In this document: positions 53,057 through 61,131 of the stretch, in pieces
Layout of the letters: the number at the start of each line of letters is the position of its first letter
Position numbering within the stretch: position 1 is the stretch's first letter
NCBI RefSeq assembly: GCF_013149275.1
Contig: NZ_JABGNA010000007.1
Coordinates: 314,448-378,447, forward strand
Origin: Mucilaginibacter sp. SG564
Lineage (GTDB): Bacteria; Bacteroidota; Bacteroidia; Sphingobacteriales; Sphingobacteriaceae
DNA length: 64,000 bases
Direction of reading: 5' to 3'
Notes under the pieces: model-generated
The model's input: the letters and a program-made list of their open reading frames with translations, nothing else
What the model was told of the DNA's origin: nothing
Database searches by the model: none
Translations under genes and position numbers: made by a program

Positions 53057-53599
53057 TTAATACTTAAGCGATAACTTTTTAAGTATGAGGTGAAGCAGAT
53101 AGATAGGACCGATAAGCAAAAACTTAATATCATCTAAAAACGATGGTTTTTTACCTTCAATTTTATGCCCGATGAACTGCCCTATCCATGACACAAAGAA
53201 GATGATCAGTGAAACCAGCCATAGTGCAGGACCACCAGCCTGGTGCCAATGTTCCAACTGTATAATACCATAGCTAAAGCCAAATAATATCAACAACATA
53301 ATGTACGACAGTACCGGCGAAAGTTTCAGATAGTAGTAGATACTAAATGCAATTAAAAAGGATGCCCAGTTAAACACGCCGTTATAACTACCCAGGAATT
53401 TCAGGTACGGAAAAGGGATTGACCATACCAGGCCCAGCAGGCTGAACACGATAAGCGGGATACAAATAAAATGGATAGCCTCATTAGTTCCGTTCCGATG
53501 GCTTTCGGCGTATTTGGCAAAGTAAACATCAACCGGACGAATAGGGTTAGCATCGCCGGCACCACTTTGTGAGGTATTTGATATATTACTGGAGGCCAT
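53057..53599 (-). CDS. Mpo1-like (DUF962) membrane protein
   Basis: A 180-residue protein with about four membrane segments. It belongs to the DUF962/YGL010w family, named after yeast Mpo1, an iron-dependent dioxygenase that shortens 2-hydroxy fatty acids. The conserved histidines are present: HRNGTNEAIHFICIPL near residue 35-48, LEHWHQAGGPALW near 115 and QFIGHKIEGKKPSFLDD near 140. VDVYFAKYAESHR is the family N-terminus. Whether the bacterial protein performs the same alpha-oxidation is not established. It is between the TonB receptor and rny genes, with a repeat upstream. Confidence 0.87.
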   Translation of the reverse strand: MASSNISNTSQSGAGDANPIRPVDVYFAKYAESHRNGTNEAIHFICIPLIVFSLLGLVWSIPFPYLKFLGSYNGVFNWASFLIAFSIYYYLKLSPVLSYIMLLILFGFSYGIIQLEHWHQAGGPALWLVSLIIFFVSWIGQFIGHKIEGKKPSFLDDIKFLLIGPIYLLHLILKKLSLKY

Positions 53600-53620
53600 A
53601 ATTTAATCTAATATAAGAAA

Positions 53621-53850
53621 AAAGTATCAAGTAATCAGTATCAAGTATCAAGACAGGAAATAAAATAGAAGCAGGAGATAAGAATAAAGAGTCAAGACCC
53701 AGGAAAATAAAATAGAACCAAGAGTCAAGAATCAAGAGCCAAGACCTGGGAAATAAAAACTGGAAAATAAAAAAGAGTCAAAACCTTATCGATCTTGACT
53801 CTTATCTCTTGATTCTTCTTTTTGGATTCTTATCTCTTAGCTCTCTCCTA
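53621..53850. repeat. Word-repeat element, family C, with tandem units and inverted end
   Basis: The left part uses AGTATCAAGT and AGTCAAGA words and contains three imperfect tandem units starting AGACAGGAAATAAAATAGAA (near 53651, 53696 and 53742; period about 45). The right end (53791-53840) is inverted: CTTGACTCTTATCTCTTGATTCTT. The element fills the space between the Mpo1-like gene and rny. Confidence 0.7.
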
Positions 53851-55416
53851 CTACTTAGCAAACGCTACCGAGCGGGTTTCCCGGATCACGGTAACCTTGA
53901 TCTGGCCTGGATAGGTCATCTCGGTTTGGATACGGTTGGAGATATCCGCCGCCAGTACTTCAGACTGCGCGTCGGTTATTTTTTCGCTTTCAACCACCAC
54001 ACGCAGCTCACGGCCAGCCTGTATAGCGAAAGTTTTTTCGACACCAGGGTAAGATAACGCCAATTCTTCCAGTTCTTTTAAACGTTTGATGTAGCTTTCA
54101 ACCACCTCACGGCGTGCACCCGGGCGGGCACCGGAGATAGCATCACAAGCCTGGATGATTGGCGATAACATCGAGGTCATCTCAATTTCATCATGGTGAG
54201 CACCTATAGCGTTACAAACCTCAGGGTGTTCTTTGTATTTTTCGGCCAGCTGCATACCCAAAATAGCGTGTGGCAGTTCTGGATTGTCATCAGGTACTTT
54301 ACCAATATCATGTAACAAACCTGCACGTTTAGCCATCTTCACATTCAGACCCAGCTCTGCTGCCATGGTAGCGCAGAAGTTAGCCACCTCACGTGAGTGT
54401 TGCAGCAGGTTTTGCCCGTATGATGACCGGTAACGCATACGGCCAACCATACGGATCAGCTCCGGGTGTAAACCATGTATGCCCAGGTCAATCACCGTGC
54501 GCTCACCTATTTCTACTATTTCTTCTTCAATTTGCTTTTTGGTTTTGGCTACTACCTCCTCAATACGGGCCGGGTGTATACGGCCGTCCGTTACCAAGCG
54601 GTGCATAGCCAAACGGGCAATTTCGCGCCTTACCGGGTCAAAACCCGAAAGGATAATGGCTTCCGGAGTATCGTCAACGATGATCTCGATACCGGTTGCG
54701 GCTTCCAAGGCGCGAATGTTCCTACCCTCGCGACCGATGATACGACCTTTGATCTCATCGTTCTCGATGTTAAATATAGAAACCGTATTTTCAATAGCGC
54801 TTTCGGTAGCGGTACGCTGTATGGTTTGTATAACTATCTTTTTAGCTTCTTTGGTAGCGGTTAGCTTAGCCTCGTCAACAATGTCCTTGATCTGGATCAT
54901 GGCTTTGGTGCGGGCTTCTTCGCGCAGGGTATCCACCAGCTGGTTACGGGCATCATCGGCAGATAAACCGGCAATGGTTTCCAGTTGTTGTACATGTGAA
55001 TTTTTAAGCACTTCTACTTCTTCCTGTTTTTTAACAACAATTTCTGTTTGTTTTTCCAGGTTTTTACGGGTGTTGTCCAGCTCGCTTTCTTTGCGGTTCA
55101 TGTTTTCCAGGCGCTGATTTAATGATTGCTCCTTTTGTTTCACACCGTTTTCGCGCTGGTTGATGGCGTTATTTTTGTTGTTTACTTCCTGCTCATGCTC
55201 GGCCTTCATTTGTAAAAACTTCTCTTTGGCTTCCAGCAGTTTATTTTTCTTTAGTATCTCGGCATTGTTTTCAGCATCCTTCAGTATCTTTTTCACTTTA
55301 TTCTGGGCCGATGCCTCCTGGTCTTTAAAAAGCTTCCGCAGCAGGAAGCGCCCGATAACTATCCCAAGGCCAACGCCAAGCAATAGTCCTATTATTCCGT
55401 ATAGTAATATGTCCAT
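53851..55416 (-). CDS. rny: Ribonuclease Y
   Basis: A 521-residue membrane-anchored endoribonuclease that starts mRNA decay. An N-terminal membrane helix (LLYGIIGLLLGVGLGIVIG) is followed by a long coiled coil to about residue 190. A KH RNA-binding domain near 220 carries GRIIGREGRNIRALEAATG, and the catalytic HD domain near 340-440 carries HSREVANFCA, RAGLLHDIGKV and NAIGAHHDEIE. Full length. It lies downstream of a probable 6S RNA and zapA on the same strand. Confidence 0.97.
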   Translation of the reverse strand: MDILLYGIIGLLLGVGLGIVIGRFLLRKLFKDQEASAQNKVKKILKDAENNAEILKKNKLLEAKEKFLQMKAEHEQEVNNKNNAINQRENGVKQKEQSLNQRLENMNRKESELDNTRKNLEKQTEIVVKKQEEVEVLKNSHVQQLETIAGLSADDARNQLVDTLREEARTKAMIQIKDIVDEAKLTATKEAKKIVIQTIQRTATESAIENTVSIFNIENDEIKGRIIGREGRNIRALEAATGIEIIVDDTPEAIILSGFDPVRREIARLAMHRLVTDGRIHPARIEEVVAKTKKQIEEEIVEIGERTVIDLGIHGLHPELIRMVGRMRYRSSYGQNLLQHSREVANFCATMAAELGLNVKMAKRAGLLHDIGKVPDDNPELPHAILGMQLAEKYKEHPEVCNAIGAHHDEIEMTSMLSPIIQACDAISGARPGARREVVESYIKRLKELEELALSYPGVEKTFAIQAGRELRVVVESEKITDAQSEVLAADISNRIQTEMTYPGQIKVTVIRETRSVAFAK

Positions 55417-55444
55417 CTTCTTTTTTAGGGTGTAAGGTTATATA

Positions 55445-55625
55445 AATAAAAAAACCGCAACTAAACTCTTAAGTATCATGTATTTAAAAACTTCATTTCG
55501 GATATTGGGGACCATGGTTACGTTAATACCATTCGAGTAACGCATGCCTCTTTGATCCGCTTAATATTGAAGCGTTAAGTTTTTAATAGTGAAACTTAAA
55601 ATTTAACTGCGGTTAAATCTTAATT
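55445..55625 (-). ncRNA. ssrS: Probable 6S RNA
   Basis: The minus strand between zapA and rny folds as a long rod. Near the 5' end AACCGCA pairs with UUGCGGUU at the 3' end, UUAAGU with ACUUAA, and AAAAACUU with AAGUUUUU. An asymmetric bubble with a small hairpin (CGCUU...AAGCG) follows. CGGAU/AUCCG and GUUAC/GUAAC then close the terminal arm. A run of seven U residues follows the outer stem. Size (about 170 bases), rod shape, central bubble and location next to zapA, where 6S lies in many bacteria, support 6S RNA, which holds RNA polymerase in stationary phase. Ends are approximate. Confidence 0.62.
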
Positions 55626-55652
55626 GTGCTCTGTATATGTAAAGAACGCTAA

Positions 55653-55943
55653 TTACTTTGAGAAAAACTCAGTCAGCAAATGATCCAGCTGGTAAACCTT
55701 TTCGGCAATATCGGTATCTTCAACGGTAACCTTTTTTTCGGCTTTTAATGATGATGTAGCATAGTGCAACACCGCCATGGAAAGCAGATCCTGCTTATCC
55801 CTCACCGCGTAGTTTTCCTGATATTCCTTTATCCGGTCATTGATCAGTTTAGCCGCCCTGCGTATTATTTCTTCTTCCTCCATGTTTACCTTTAAAGGGT
55901 AAACTCTGTCAGCAATATTTATTTTTATTGAGATTTCTCCCAT
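55653..55943 (-). CDS. zapA: Cell division protein ZapA
   Basis: A 96-residue protein that crosslinks FtsZ filaments at the division site. The start I choose is ATG 55943 (MGEISIKINIADRVYPLKV); the longer frame from 55988 would overlap the upstream gene and adds residues unlike the family. The globular head with YPLKV and EEEIIRRAAKLINDRIKEY is followed by a C-terminal coiled coil. It lies 20 bp after a small coiled-coil gene and is followed by the 6S RNA candidate. Confidence 0.92.
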   Translation of the reverse strand: MGEISIKINIADRVYPLKVNMEEEEIIRRAAKLINDRIKEYQENYAVRDKQDLLSMAVLHYATSSLKAEKKVTVEDTDIAEKVYQLDHLLTEFFSK

Positions 55944-55963
55944 TGAGCTTTTCACTTTTTGCG

Positions 55964-56254
55964 TTATTTCTTCAATAACACAATACACTTATCTATTTCC
56001 TGCACAAAGTCGTTAATTTTTTGCTTTATATCAAGACTTTTTTCATTTGTTTCTGAAAATGACTTGGCCAGCTTCAATACACGAAGCTTTTCTTCCAGTT
56101 CCTTTGTCTTGTTTTTACTGGCATCAAGGGCTACGGTCAAAGCCTCACTTTCCAGTTTTAACAGATCGTTTTCCTCCTGTAAAGCAGCGCAAAGCTCTAT
56201 CAACCTCTCGGTTTTATCTACAATTTTATTTAACTGTTCTGCTACAGAAGGCAT
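55964..56254 (-). CDS. Small coiled-coil protein upstream of zapA (ZapB-like candidate)
   Basis: A 96-residue protein, nearly all helix with heptad-like spacing (IVDKTERLIELCAALQEENDLLKLESEAL), so a coiled-coil dimer is likely. It has no signal peptide. Proteins of this kind precede zapA in many Bacteroidota and are thought to act with ZapA in division, but I know no proven function. Its size and coiled coil recall ZapB, which is not homologous by any motif I can see. It is separated from pheT by a repeat-filled spacer. Confidence 0.8.
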   Translation of the reverse strand: MPSVAEQLNKIVDKTERLIELCAALQEENDLLKLESEALTVALDASKNKTKELEEKLRVLKLAKSFSETNEKSLDIKQKINDFVQEIDKCIVLLKK

Positions 56255-56259
56255 CTTTT

Positions 56260-56386
56260 TTAATTAGTGAATTATTGAATTAGCGATTTAGTGAATTGAT
56301 GATTTTTTAATTACCTGGCTATTGAATTATAATTCTAAAATTTTAAACTCTAAATCCGAAATCAAAATTCCGAAATCCGAAATCAT
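56260..56386. repeat. Word repeats of families A and B between pheT and the coiled-coil gene
   Basis: TTAGTGAATTATTGAATTAGCGATTTAGTGAATTGATGA words occupy 56262-56305, and TCCGAAATC words (three copies with variants) occupy 56354-56384. Only left-arm type words of family A are present here, so a full hairpin is not evident. Confidence 0.6.
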
Positions 56387-56388
56387 CT

Positions 56389-58788
56389 TTATTTTCTGAT
56401 CTCCGCTCCGGCTTCTTTACCTAAGTTATAAATTAATTTTTGCATAATGGCATCAATCGCTTTGTCGGTAAGGGTCTTTTCGATATCCTGAATGATGAAG
56501 CTTAACGCGTATGATTTTTTACCGGCCGGTAGTTTGTCGCCTTCGTAAACGTCAAATACACTAACTTCCTTCAGCAGCTTGCGTTCGGTTCGCTGGGCAA
56601 TTTGCTTTAACTGACCAAAAGTAACTGCTTTATCAATCAGCATAGACAAATCACGACGTACTGCCGGGAACTTGGAAACCTCCTGGTAAACGATCTTGTT
56701 TTTGCGTACAGCCGTTAAGATCAGGTCGAAATTAAAGTCAGCATAAAATACTTCTTTATCCACATCCACCTTTTTCAAAGCCTCGCCTGCAACCGCGCCA
56801 AACTTAACCAGCTGTTTGCCGTTCAGCATATACTGTAGCCCGTAAGCCAGTTTTTTGCAGGTAGCATCTTCTACCACATAGCCGGTAATATTCAGGCGCT
56901 CTAAAATGCTATCAACGATAGCTTTCAGGTTATAAAATGATACCGGTTTTGGTTTTTGGTTCCATTGCTCGGCGGTTGTTGCTCCGGTCAGAAATACTGA
57001 GAAACGTTGCACCTCGTTATATTTATCGTCCTTCACGCTGTAAACCTTGCCAAACTCATAAAATTTCAAGTCGGCAGCACGGCGGTTCTGGTTATAGGTA
57101 ATCGCTTCCAGGCCCGAGAACAGCATGGTTTGACGCATCACATCCAGATCGCTGCTCAGCGGGTTCAATATTTTTACGGCAGCATCCAGATTATCCGAAT
57201 AAGCCGATTTGGTTAAGGAGTTGGATAAGATCTCGTTAAAACCATTGGCAGTAAGTAAGTCTGACAGCTGGTTTTGCACCGTGTCCTTCTCGGCCCTTTG
57301 CGAATTATTTAACGATGCCCTGATCTGGGTAGGGATCTCGATATTGTTATAGCCGTAAATACGCAGTATCTCCTCTACCACATCTACCTCACGGGTAACA
57401 TCAACACGGTATGGAGGTACTTGTAAGGAAAGTGTTTCTTCTGTTTCACTAACTACCTTAATATCCAATGCCTCAATAATGGCTTTGATCTCGGCATGCG
57501 GGATGTCTTTACCTATCAGGCGGTGAATATTTTTATAGCTTACCTCAAAAGCAAACGGCGCTACAGGTGCCGGGTAATGATCAAAAATTTCTGACGATAC
57601 TTCGCCGCCGGCTACCTGCTGTATCAGCAAGGCTGCACGTTTCAAAGCGAACACGGTCATGTCCGGATCGGTACCACGCTCAAATCTGAACGAGGCATCA
57701 GTTTTCAACCCATGCCTTTTAGCAGTTTTACGTACCGATACGGAATTAAAATAAGCGCTCTCTAAGAAAATGCTTGTAGTTGATGCTTTTACGCCTGAAG
57801 TAATACCACCAAATACACCGGCAATACACATTGGCTCTTCGGTGTTACCGATCATCAGGTCGTTTTCTGATAACTTGCGCTCCACATCATCCAGGGTTTT
57901 AAAAAGCGTTCCTTCCGGGTAGTTTTTCACCAATACTTTGTTGCCTTTTATTTCGTCGGCATCAAAAGCATGCAGCGGCTGCCCCAACTCGTGCAACACA
58001 TAATTGGTTACATCCACAATATTATTGATAGAACGGACGCCGATAACAGCCAACCGCTCCTTTAACCATTTTGGTGATTCTTTTACTTCCAGACCGGTCA
58101 TGGTTAAACCGGAATAACGCGGACTTGCCTGCTCGTTCTCCACCACAACTTCAACAGTTCTGTTGTTATTGGCAATTTTAAACGCACTAACATCCGGCCG
58201 GGTAACACCGATCTTTAAAAAAGCAGCAATATCACGGGCAGTCCCCAGGTGCGACATAGCATCGGCACGGTTTGGTGTTAAACCTATCTCGTACATATAA
58301 TCGTCGTTCACCTTAAAATAGTCTTTGGCCAAAGTACCAACCGGGGCGTCGGCATCTAATACCATAATACCTTCGTGACTGGTGCCTAAACCTATTTCAT
58401 CCTCGGCGCAGATCATCCCTTCGGATGCTTCACCGCGTATTTTTGATTTTTTGATGGCGAAAGGTTCACCGCTAACAGGATATACGGTAGTACCCACTAC
58501 GGCTACTACTACTTTTTGTCCGGCAGCTACATTGGCTGCACCACAAACGATCTGCAGATCTTCGGGGCCGCCTACATCAACTTTAGTTACGTGCAGGTGA
58601 TCGGAATTGGCATGATCAACGCATTCTTTAACATAGCCGATCACCAGGCCTTCCAATCCGCCGGGAATAGCCTGTACTTTTTCCAGGCTTTCCACTTCCA
58701 AACCCGTTCCGGTAAGGATAATGGAGATTTCCTGAGGCGTTTTATCCGTATTAATAAACTCTTTTAGCCAGTTATATGATATTTTCAT
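56389..58788 (-). CDS. pheT: Phenylalanyl-tRNA synthetase beta subunit
   Basis: A 799-residue protein with the complete bacterial domain order. The N-terminal domain comes first (KISYNWLKEFINT). An EMAP/OB tRNA-binding domain lies near residues 40-150 (GYVKECVDHANSDHLHVTKVDVG), then B3/B4 editing domain near 210-390 and B5 domain near 405-475 (DVTREVDVVEEILRIYGYNNI). The catalytic-like domain and the C-terminal FDX-ACB anticodon-binding domain (SKFPAVRRDLSMLIDKAVTF) complete it. It pairs with PheS, which is not in the window. A lone TATCTTTG (58809-58816) upstream matches a -7 element. Confidence 0.98.
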   Translation of the reverse strand: MKISYNWLKEFINTDKTPQEISIILTGTGLEVESLEKVQAIPGGLEGLVIGYVKECVDHANSDHLHVTKVDVGGPEDLQIVCGAANVAAGQKVVVAVVGTTVYPVSGEPFAIKKSKIRGEASEGMICAEDEIGLGTSHEGIMVLDADAPVGTLAKDYFKVNDDYMYEIGLTPNRADAMSHLGTARDIAAFLKIGVTRPDVSAFKIANNNRTVEVVVENEQASPRYSGLTMTGLEVKESPKWLKERLAVIGVRSINNIVDVTNYVLHELGQPLHAFDADEIKGNKVLVKNYPEGTLFKTLDDVERKLSENDLMIGNTEEPMCIAGVFGGITSGVKASTTSIFLESAYFNSVSVRKTAKRHGLKTDASFRFERGTDPDMTVFALKRAALLIQQVAGGEVSSEIFDHYPAPVAPFAFEVSYKNIHRLIGKDIPHAEIKAIIEALDIKVVSETEETLSLQVPPYRVDVTREVDVVEEILRIYGYNNIEIPTQIRASLNNSQRAEKDTVQNQLSDLLTANGFNEILSNSLTKSAYSDNLDAAVKILNPLSSDLDVMRQTMLFSGLEAITYNQNRRAADLKFYEFGKVYSVKDDKYNEVQRFSVFLTGATTAEQWNQKPKPVSFYNLKAIVDSILERLNITGYVVEDATCKKLAYGLQYMLNGKQLVKFGAVAGEALKKVDVDKEVFYADFNFDLILTAVRKNKIVYQEVSKFPAVRRDLSMLIDKAVTFGQLKQIAQRTERKLLKEVSVFDVYEGDKLPAGKKSYALSFIIQDIEKTLTDKAIDAIMQKLIYNLGKEAGAEIRK

Positions 58789-58820
58789 TATTGAGCAGCG
58801 ATAATCGGCAAAGATATAAA

Positions 58821-59010
58821 GATTTCGGAAGTCGGATTTGGGATTTGGGATTTAATTGTATTTCGGATATCGAATTTTATCTGAACCTCGATTTGCCTGA
58901 TGAACGGATTAAAGGATTCCCTTTTTTCTGGGTAAAATCAAGTTAATCCTGCAATCCTATAAATCACGGTTCAGATAAAATCCGAAATCGAAATTCCCAA
59001 ATCCGAAATC
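58821..59010. repeat. Nested word-repeat palindrome between radC and pheT
   Basis: Outer arms carry GGATTTGGGATTT words (58821-58887) and their inverse (58968-59010). At the inner end 14 bp pair perfectly (58874-58887 with 58968-58981). The centre has its own inverted words GGATTAAAGGATT (58906-58918) and AATCCTGCAATCCT (58944-58957). The right end touches the radC stop codon. Confidence 0.8.
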
Positions 59011-59707
59011 ATAAAACTCCTTCATCTCCAAAGCTATAATAACCATTATCAGTAATAATCAAATGATCAAGCACATTGATATCCAGCAAACGACCGGCTG
59101 CGCTTATTTTTTTGGTGAGATCAATATCCTGGTGACTGGGTTTTAAGTTGCCAGAGGGATGATTATGTACCAGGATGATACCGCTGGCCTGTTGCTGCAG
59201 GGCCATGTAAAAAATAATCTTGGGATCGGCTACCGTGGCAGATAAGCCGCCTTTGCTCACCAGCTCTTTGGCCAGCACTTTTTGTGAGCGGCCAACCAAT
59301 AGTATCCAAAACTCCTCGTGGTTCAGATCCATCAGATGACGGCGCATAATATGATACGCATCACGACTACTGTTGATATATTCGATAGCCTTAGTCTCGG
59401 TATCATTGCGGCGGCGACCGATCTCCAGTGCGGCAATAATGGATATGGCTTTAGCCTCTCCTATCCCCTTGAATTTGGAAAGTTCGCTAATGGAAGCTTT
59501 ACCCAGCTTGTTCAGATCATTTTCATAATGATGGAGAATGCGCTTGCTCAGTTCAACGGCGGTTTCGGTTCGGCTACCCGATCCGATCAGGATAGCGATC
59601 AACTCGGCATCAGTGAGCGCTCGACGCCCCTGGGTGCTTAGTTTTTCGCGCGGGCGATCTTCCTCGGCCCATGATTTAATGCTGATCTTTTCGTTGTAGT
59701 TTTCCAC
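59009..59707 (-). CDS. radC: RadC family JAB1/MPN metalloprotein
   Basis: A 232-residue protein with a helix-hairpin-helix N-terminal part (ISELSKFKGIGEAKAISII near residue 55) and a C-terminal MPN/JAB domain. That domain has the metal-binding motif LVHNHPSGNLKPSHQDIDLT near residue 170. The biochemical role of RadC is unresolved; the old DNA-repair name is not well supported. I place the start at GTG 59707 (MENYNEKISIKSW), as relatives begin there; a TTG three codons upstream is an alternative. It is downstream of rpsT on the same strand. Confidence 0.92.
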   Translation of the reverse strand: MENYNEKISIKSWAEEDRPREKLSTQGRRALTDAELIAILIGSGSRTETAVELSKRILHHYENDLNKLGKASISELSKFKGIGEAKAISIIAALEIGRRRNDTETKAIEYINSSRDAYHIMRRHLMDLNHEEFWILLVGRSQKVLAKELVSKGGLSATVADPKIIFYMALQQQASGIILVHNHPSGNLKPSHQDIDLTKKISAAGRLLDINVLDHLIITDNGYYSFGDEGVL

Positions 59708-59800
59708 GGTATCCAAATATGGAGAAAACTATCAAACAAAAAAAATTGCGACACAGCGCCGACTCACCCTGACATCGCCGCAGTAAGCACCTTTTTCTCT

Positions 59801-59836
59801 ACACGTCATTGCGAGCGCAGCGTGGCAATGACGTGT
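59801..59836. repeat. CGTCATTGCGAG-type dispersed palindrome
   Basis: ACACGTCATTGC (59801-59812) and GCAATGACGTGT (59825-59836) pair perfectly over 12 bp around GAGCGCAGCGTG. Sequences of the form GTCATTGCGAG...GCAATGAC are widespread intergenic repeats in several bacterial groups. It stands between rpsT and radC, just beyond the rpsT terminator. Confidence 0.7.
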
Positions 59837-59846
59837 GTAATAACAA

Positions 59847-59878
59847 AAAAGGGTCGTACTTTTCAGTACAACCCTTTT
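59847..59878 (-). terminator. Terminator of rpsT
   Basis: Stem 59847-59860 with 59865-59878, 14 pairs including one G-U, loop of four bases, followed on the minus strand by a U run. It lies 21 bp after the rpsT stop. Confidence 0.88.
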
Positions 59879-59899
59879 TATATATTTTTAGTTAAGCGA

Positions 59900-60154
59900 T
59901 TAGCTTAAGCCATTAACAAATTTAGTAAGCTTTGATTTATTGTTCGAAGCTTTGTTTTTGTGAATAACATTCTTTTTAGCTAAACGGTCTAACATAGAGA
60001 TCACTTTACCTAACAGTGCGCTTGCATCAGCTTTAGTAGTAGTGTTTCTTAATTTCTTAATAGCGTTCCTGGTTGTTTTAGCCTGGTACCTGTTACGCAG
60101 ACGCTTCGCAGCGTTTGACCTGATTCTTTTTAAAGACGATTTATGATTTGCCAT
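59900..60154 (-). CDS. rpsT: 30S ribosomal protein S20
   Basis: An 84-residue, strongly basic helical protein that binds 16S rRNA. MANHKSSLKRIRSNAAKRLRN is the family start, and KNVIHKNKASNNKSKLTKFVNGL the conserved C-terminal helix. Complete. It forms a single-gene unit with a candidate promoter upstream and a strong terminator downstream. Confidence 0.97.
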   Translation of the reverse strand: MANHKSSLKRIRSNAAKRLRNRYQAKTTRNAIKKLRNTTTKADASALLGKVISMLDRLAKKNVIHKNKASNNKSKLTKFVNGLS

Positions 60155-60197
60155 TGTATAGCTTTGTTATTCTTTTTTCTATTTATTTTAAGGACTG

Positions 60198-60229
60198 CAA
60201 ATATATGCCGATAAATTTAAATATGCAAG
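60198..60229 (-). promoter_or_regulatory. Candidate promoter of rpsT
   Basis: The minus strand has TATATTTG (60198-60205), matching TAnnTTTG, with CTTG (60226-60229) 20 bases upstream as a three-of-four -33 element. The leader would be about 40 bases. Confidence 0.5.
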
Positions 60230-60375
60230 TGCTTTTTTATTAAAGTTTTAAAGCCCGATTTAACTAATGACACTCTCCTGATTTACGTTAGCCCTGCGCG
60301 TTCATATTATACACAGAAAACAACTATATAGAATGGCAAACGTTGTATATGTAAATATTTTATTTTCTTAGAGAT

Positions 60376-61128
60376 ATGGACAGCACCAAAAGATTCAGTA
60401 ACCGGGTAGCCGATTATGTAAAGTACCGCCCTCATTACCCTACTGCTATCATTACCTTTTTACAGGATAGTTACCAATTGACTACCGATAAGTTGATAGC
60501 CGACATTGGCGCAGGTACCGGAATATCTACCCAATTGTTCCTAAATGCCGGGTACCAGGCTATTGCGGTTGAACCCAATGCCGAAATGAGAGAAAAATCT
60601 ATCGATTTGCTCGGTCGTTACCCCAATTTTACAGCGACTGATGGTACGGCAGAAGCTACAGGCTTAAATACTGAAAGCGTTGACGCTATTATTGCCGGGC
60701 AGGCTTTCCACTGGTTTAACGCAAAAAATGCGCGGGAGGAATTTAAACACATTCTTAAACCCGACGGTATCGTGGCATTGATCTGGAATGAACGAAAAAC
60801 AGCATCTGCATTTGAACAGGACTATGACCAGTTGATCATCACACACGGCCAGGATTATGTAAAAGTTGGCCATCGCAATATTGATTATGATAACATTGGC
60901 TCTTTTTACGATCCTGAGCCTTTTGAACTTAAAGTATTTGAAAACAAACAGGTTTTTGATTTTGAGGGATTAAAAGGCCGACTGCTATCTTCATCCTATA
61001 TGCCTACCAAAGATCAGCCCGGCTATGGACCTATGATCAATGATCTGCAAGAATTGTTCAACCGCTACCAACAAGATGGCGTCATCACCATAAATTACGA
61101 TACCAAGGTTTATGTTGGGCGCTTGTAG
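60376..61128 (+). CDS. Class I SAM-dependent methyltransferase
   Basis: A 250-residue methyltransferase. FSNRVADYVKYRPHYP at the start is typical of a small-molecule methyltransferase group. Motif I for SAM reads IADIGAGTGISTQLFLNAG near residue 39, followed by AVEPNAEMRE (motif II) and VDAIIAGQAFHWFN near 98. Substrate unknown. It is on the plus strand, convergent with the HAD gene with only 3 bp between stops. Confidence 0.9.
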   Translation: MDSTKRFSNRVADYVKYRPHYPTAIITFLQDSYQLTTDKLIADIGAGTGISTQLFLNAGYQAIAVEPNAEMREKSIDLLGRYPNFTATDGTAEATGLNTESVDAIIAGQAFHWFNAKNAREEFKHILKPDGIVALIWNERKTASAFEQDYDQLIITHGQDYVKVGHRNIDYDNIGSFYDPEPFELKVFENKQVFDFEGLKGRLLSSSYMPTKDQPGYGPMINDLQELFNRYQQDGVITINYDTKVYVGRL

Positions 61129-61131
61129 CAA

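Noticed and set aside
53651..53765. Three similar units about 45 bp apart, CRISPR-like at first sight
   Set aside because: The units vary, the intervals between them also share words, there are no unique spacers, and no cas gene is nearby.
54479..55117. Long open frame on the plus strand opposite rny
   Set aside because: It is antisense to the coiled-coil and KH parts of a clear rny gene; the composition mirrors that gene and no family is recognisable.
59009..59707. RadC as part of a mobile or defence locus
   Set aside because: Neighbours are pheT and rpsT, ordinary chromosomal genes; no anti-restriction or plasmid genes are present.
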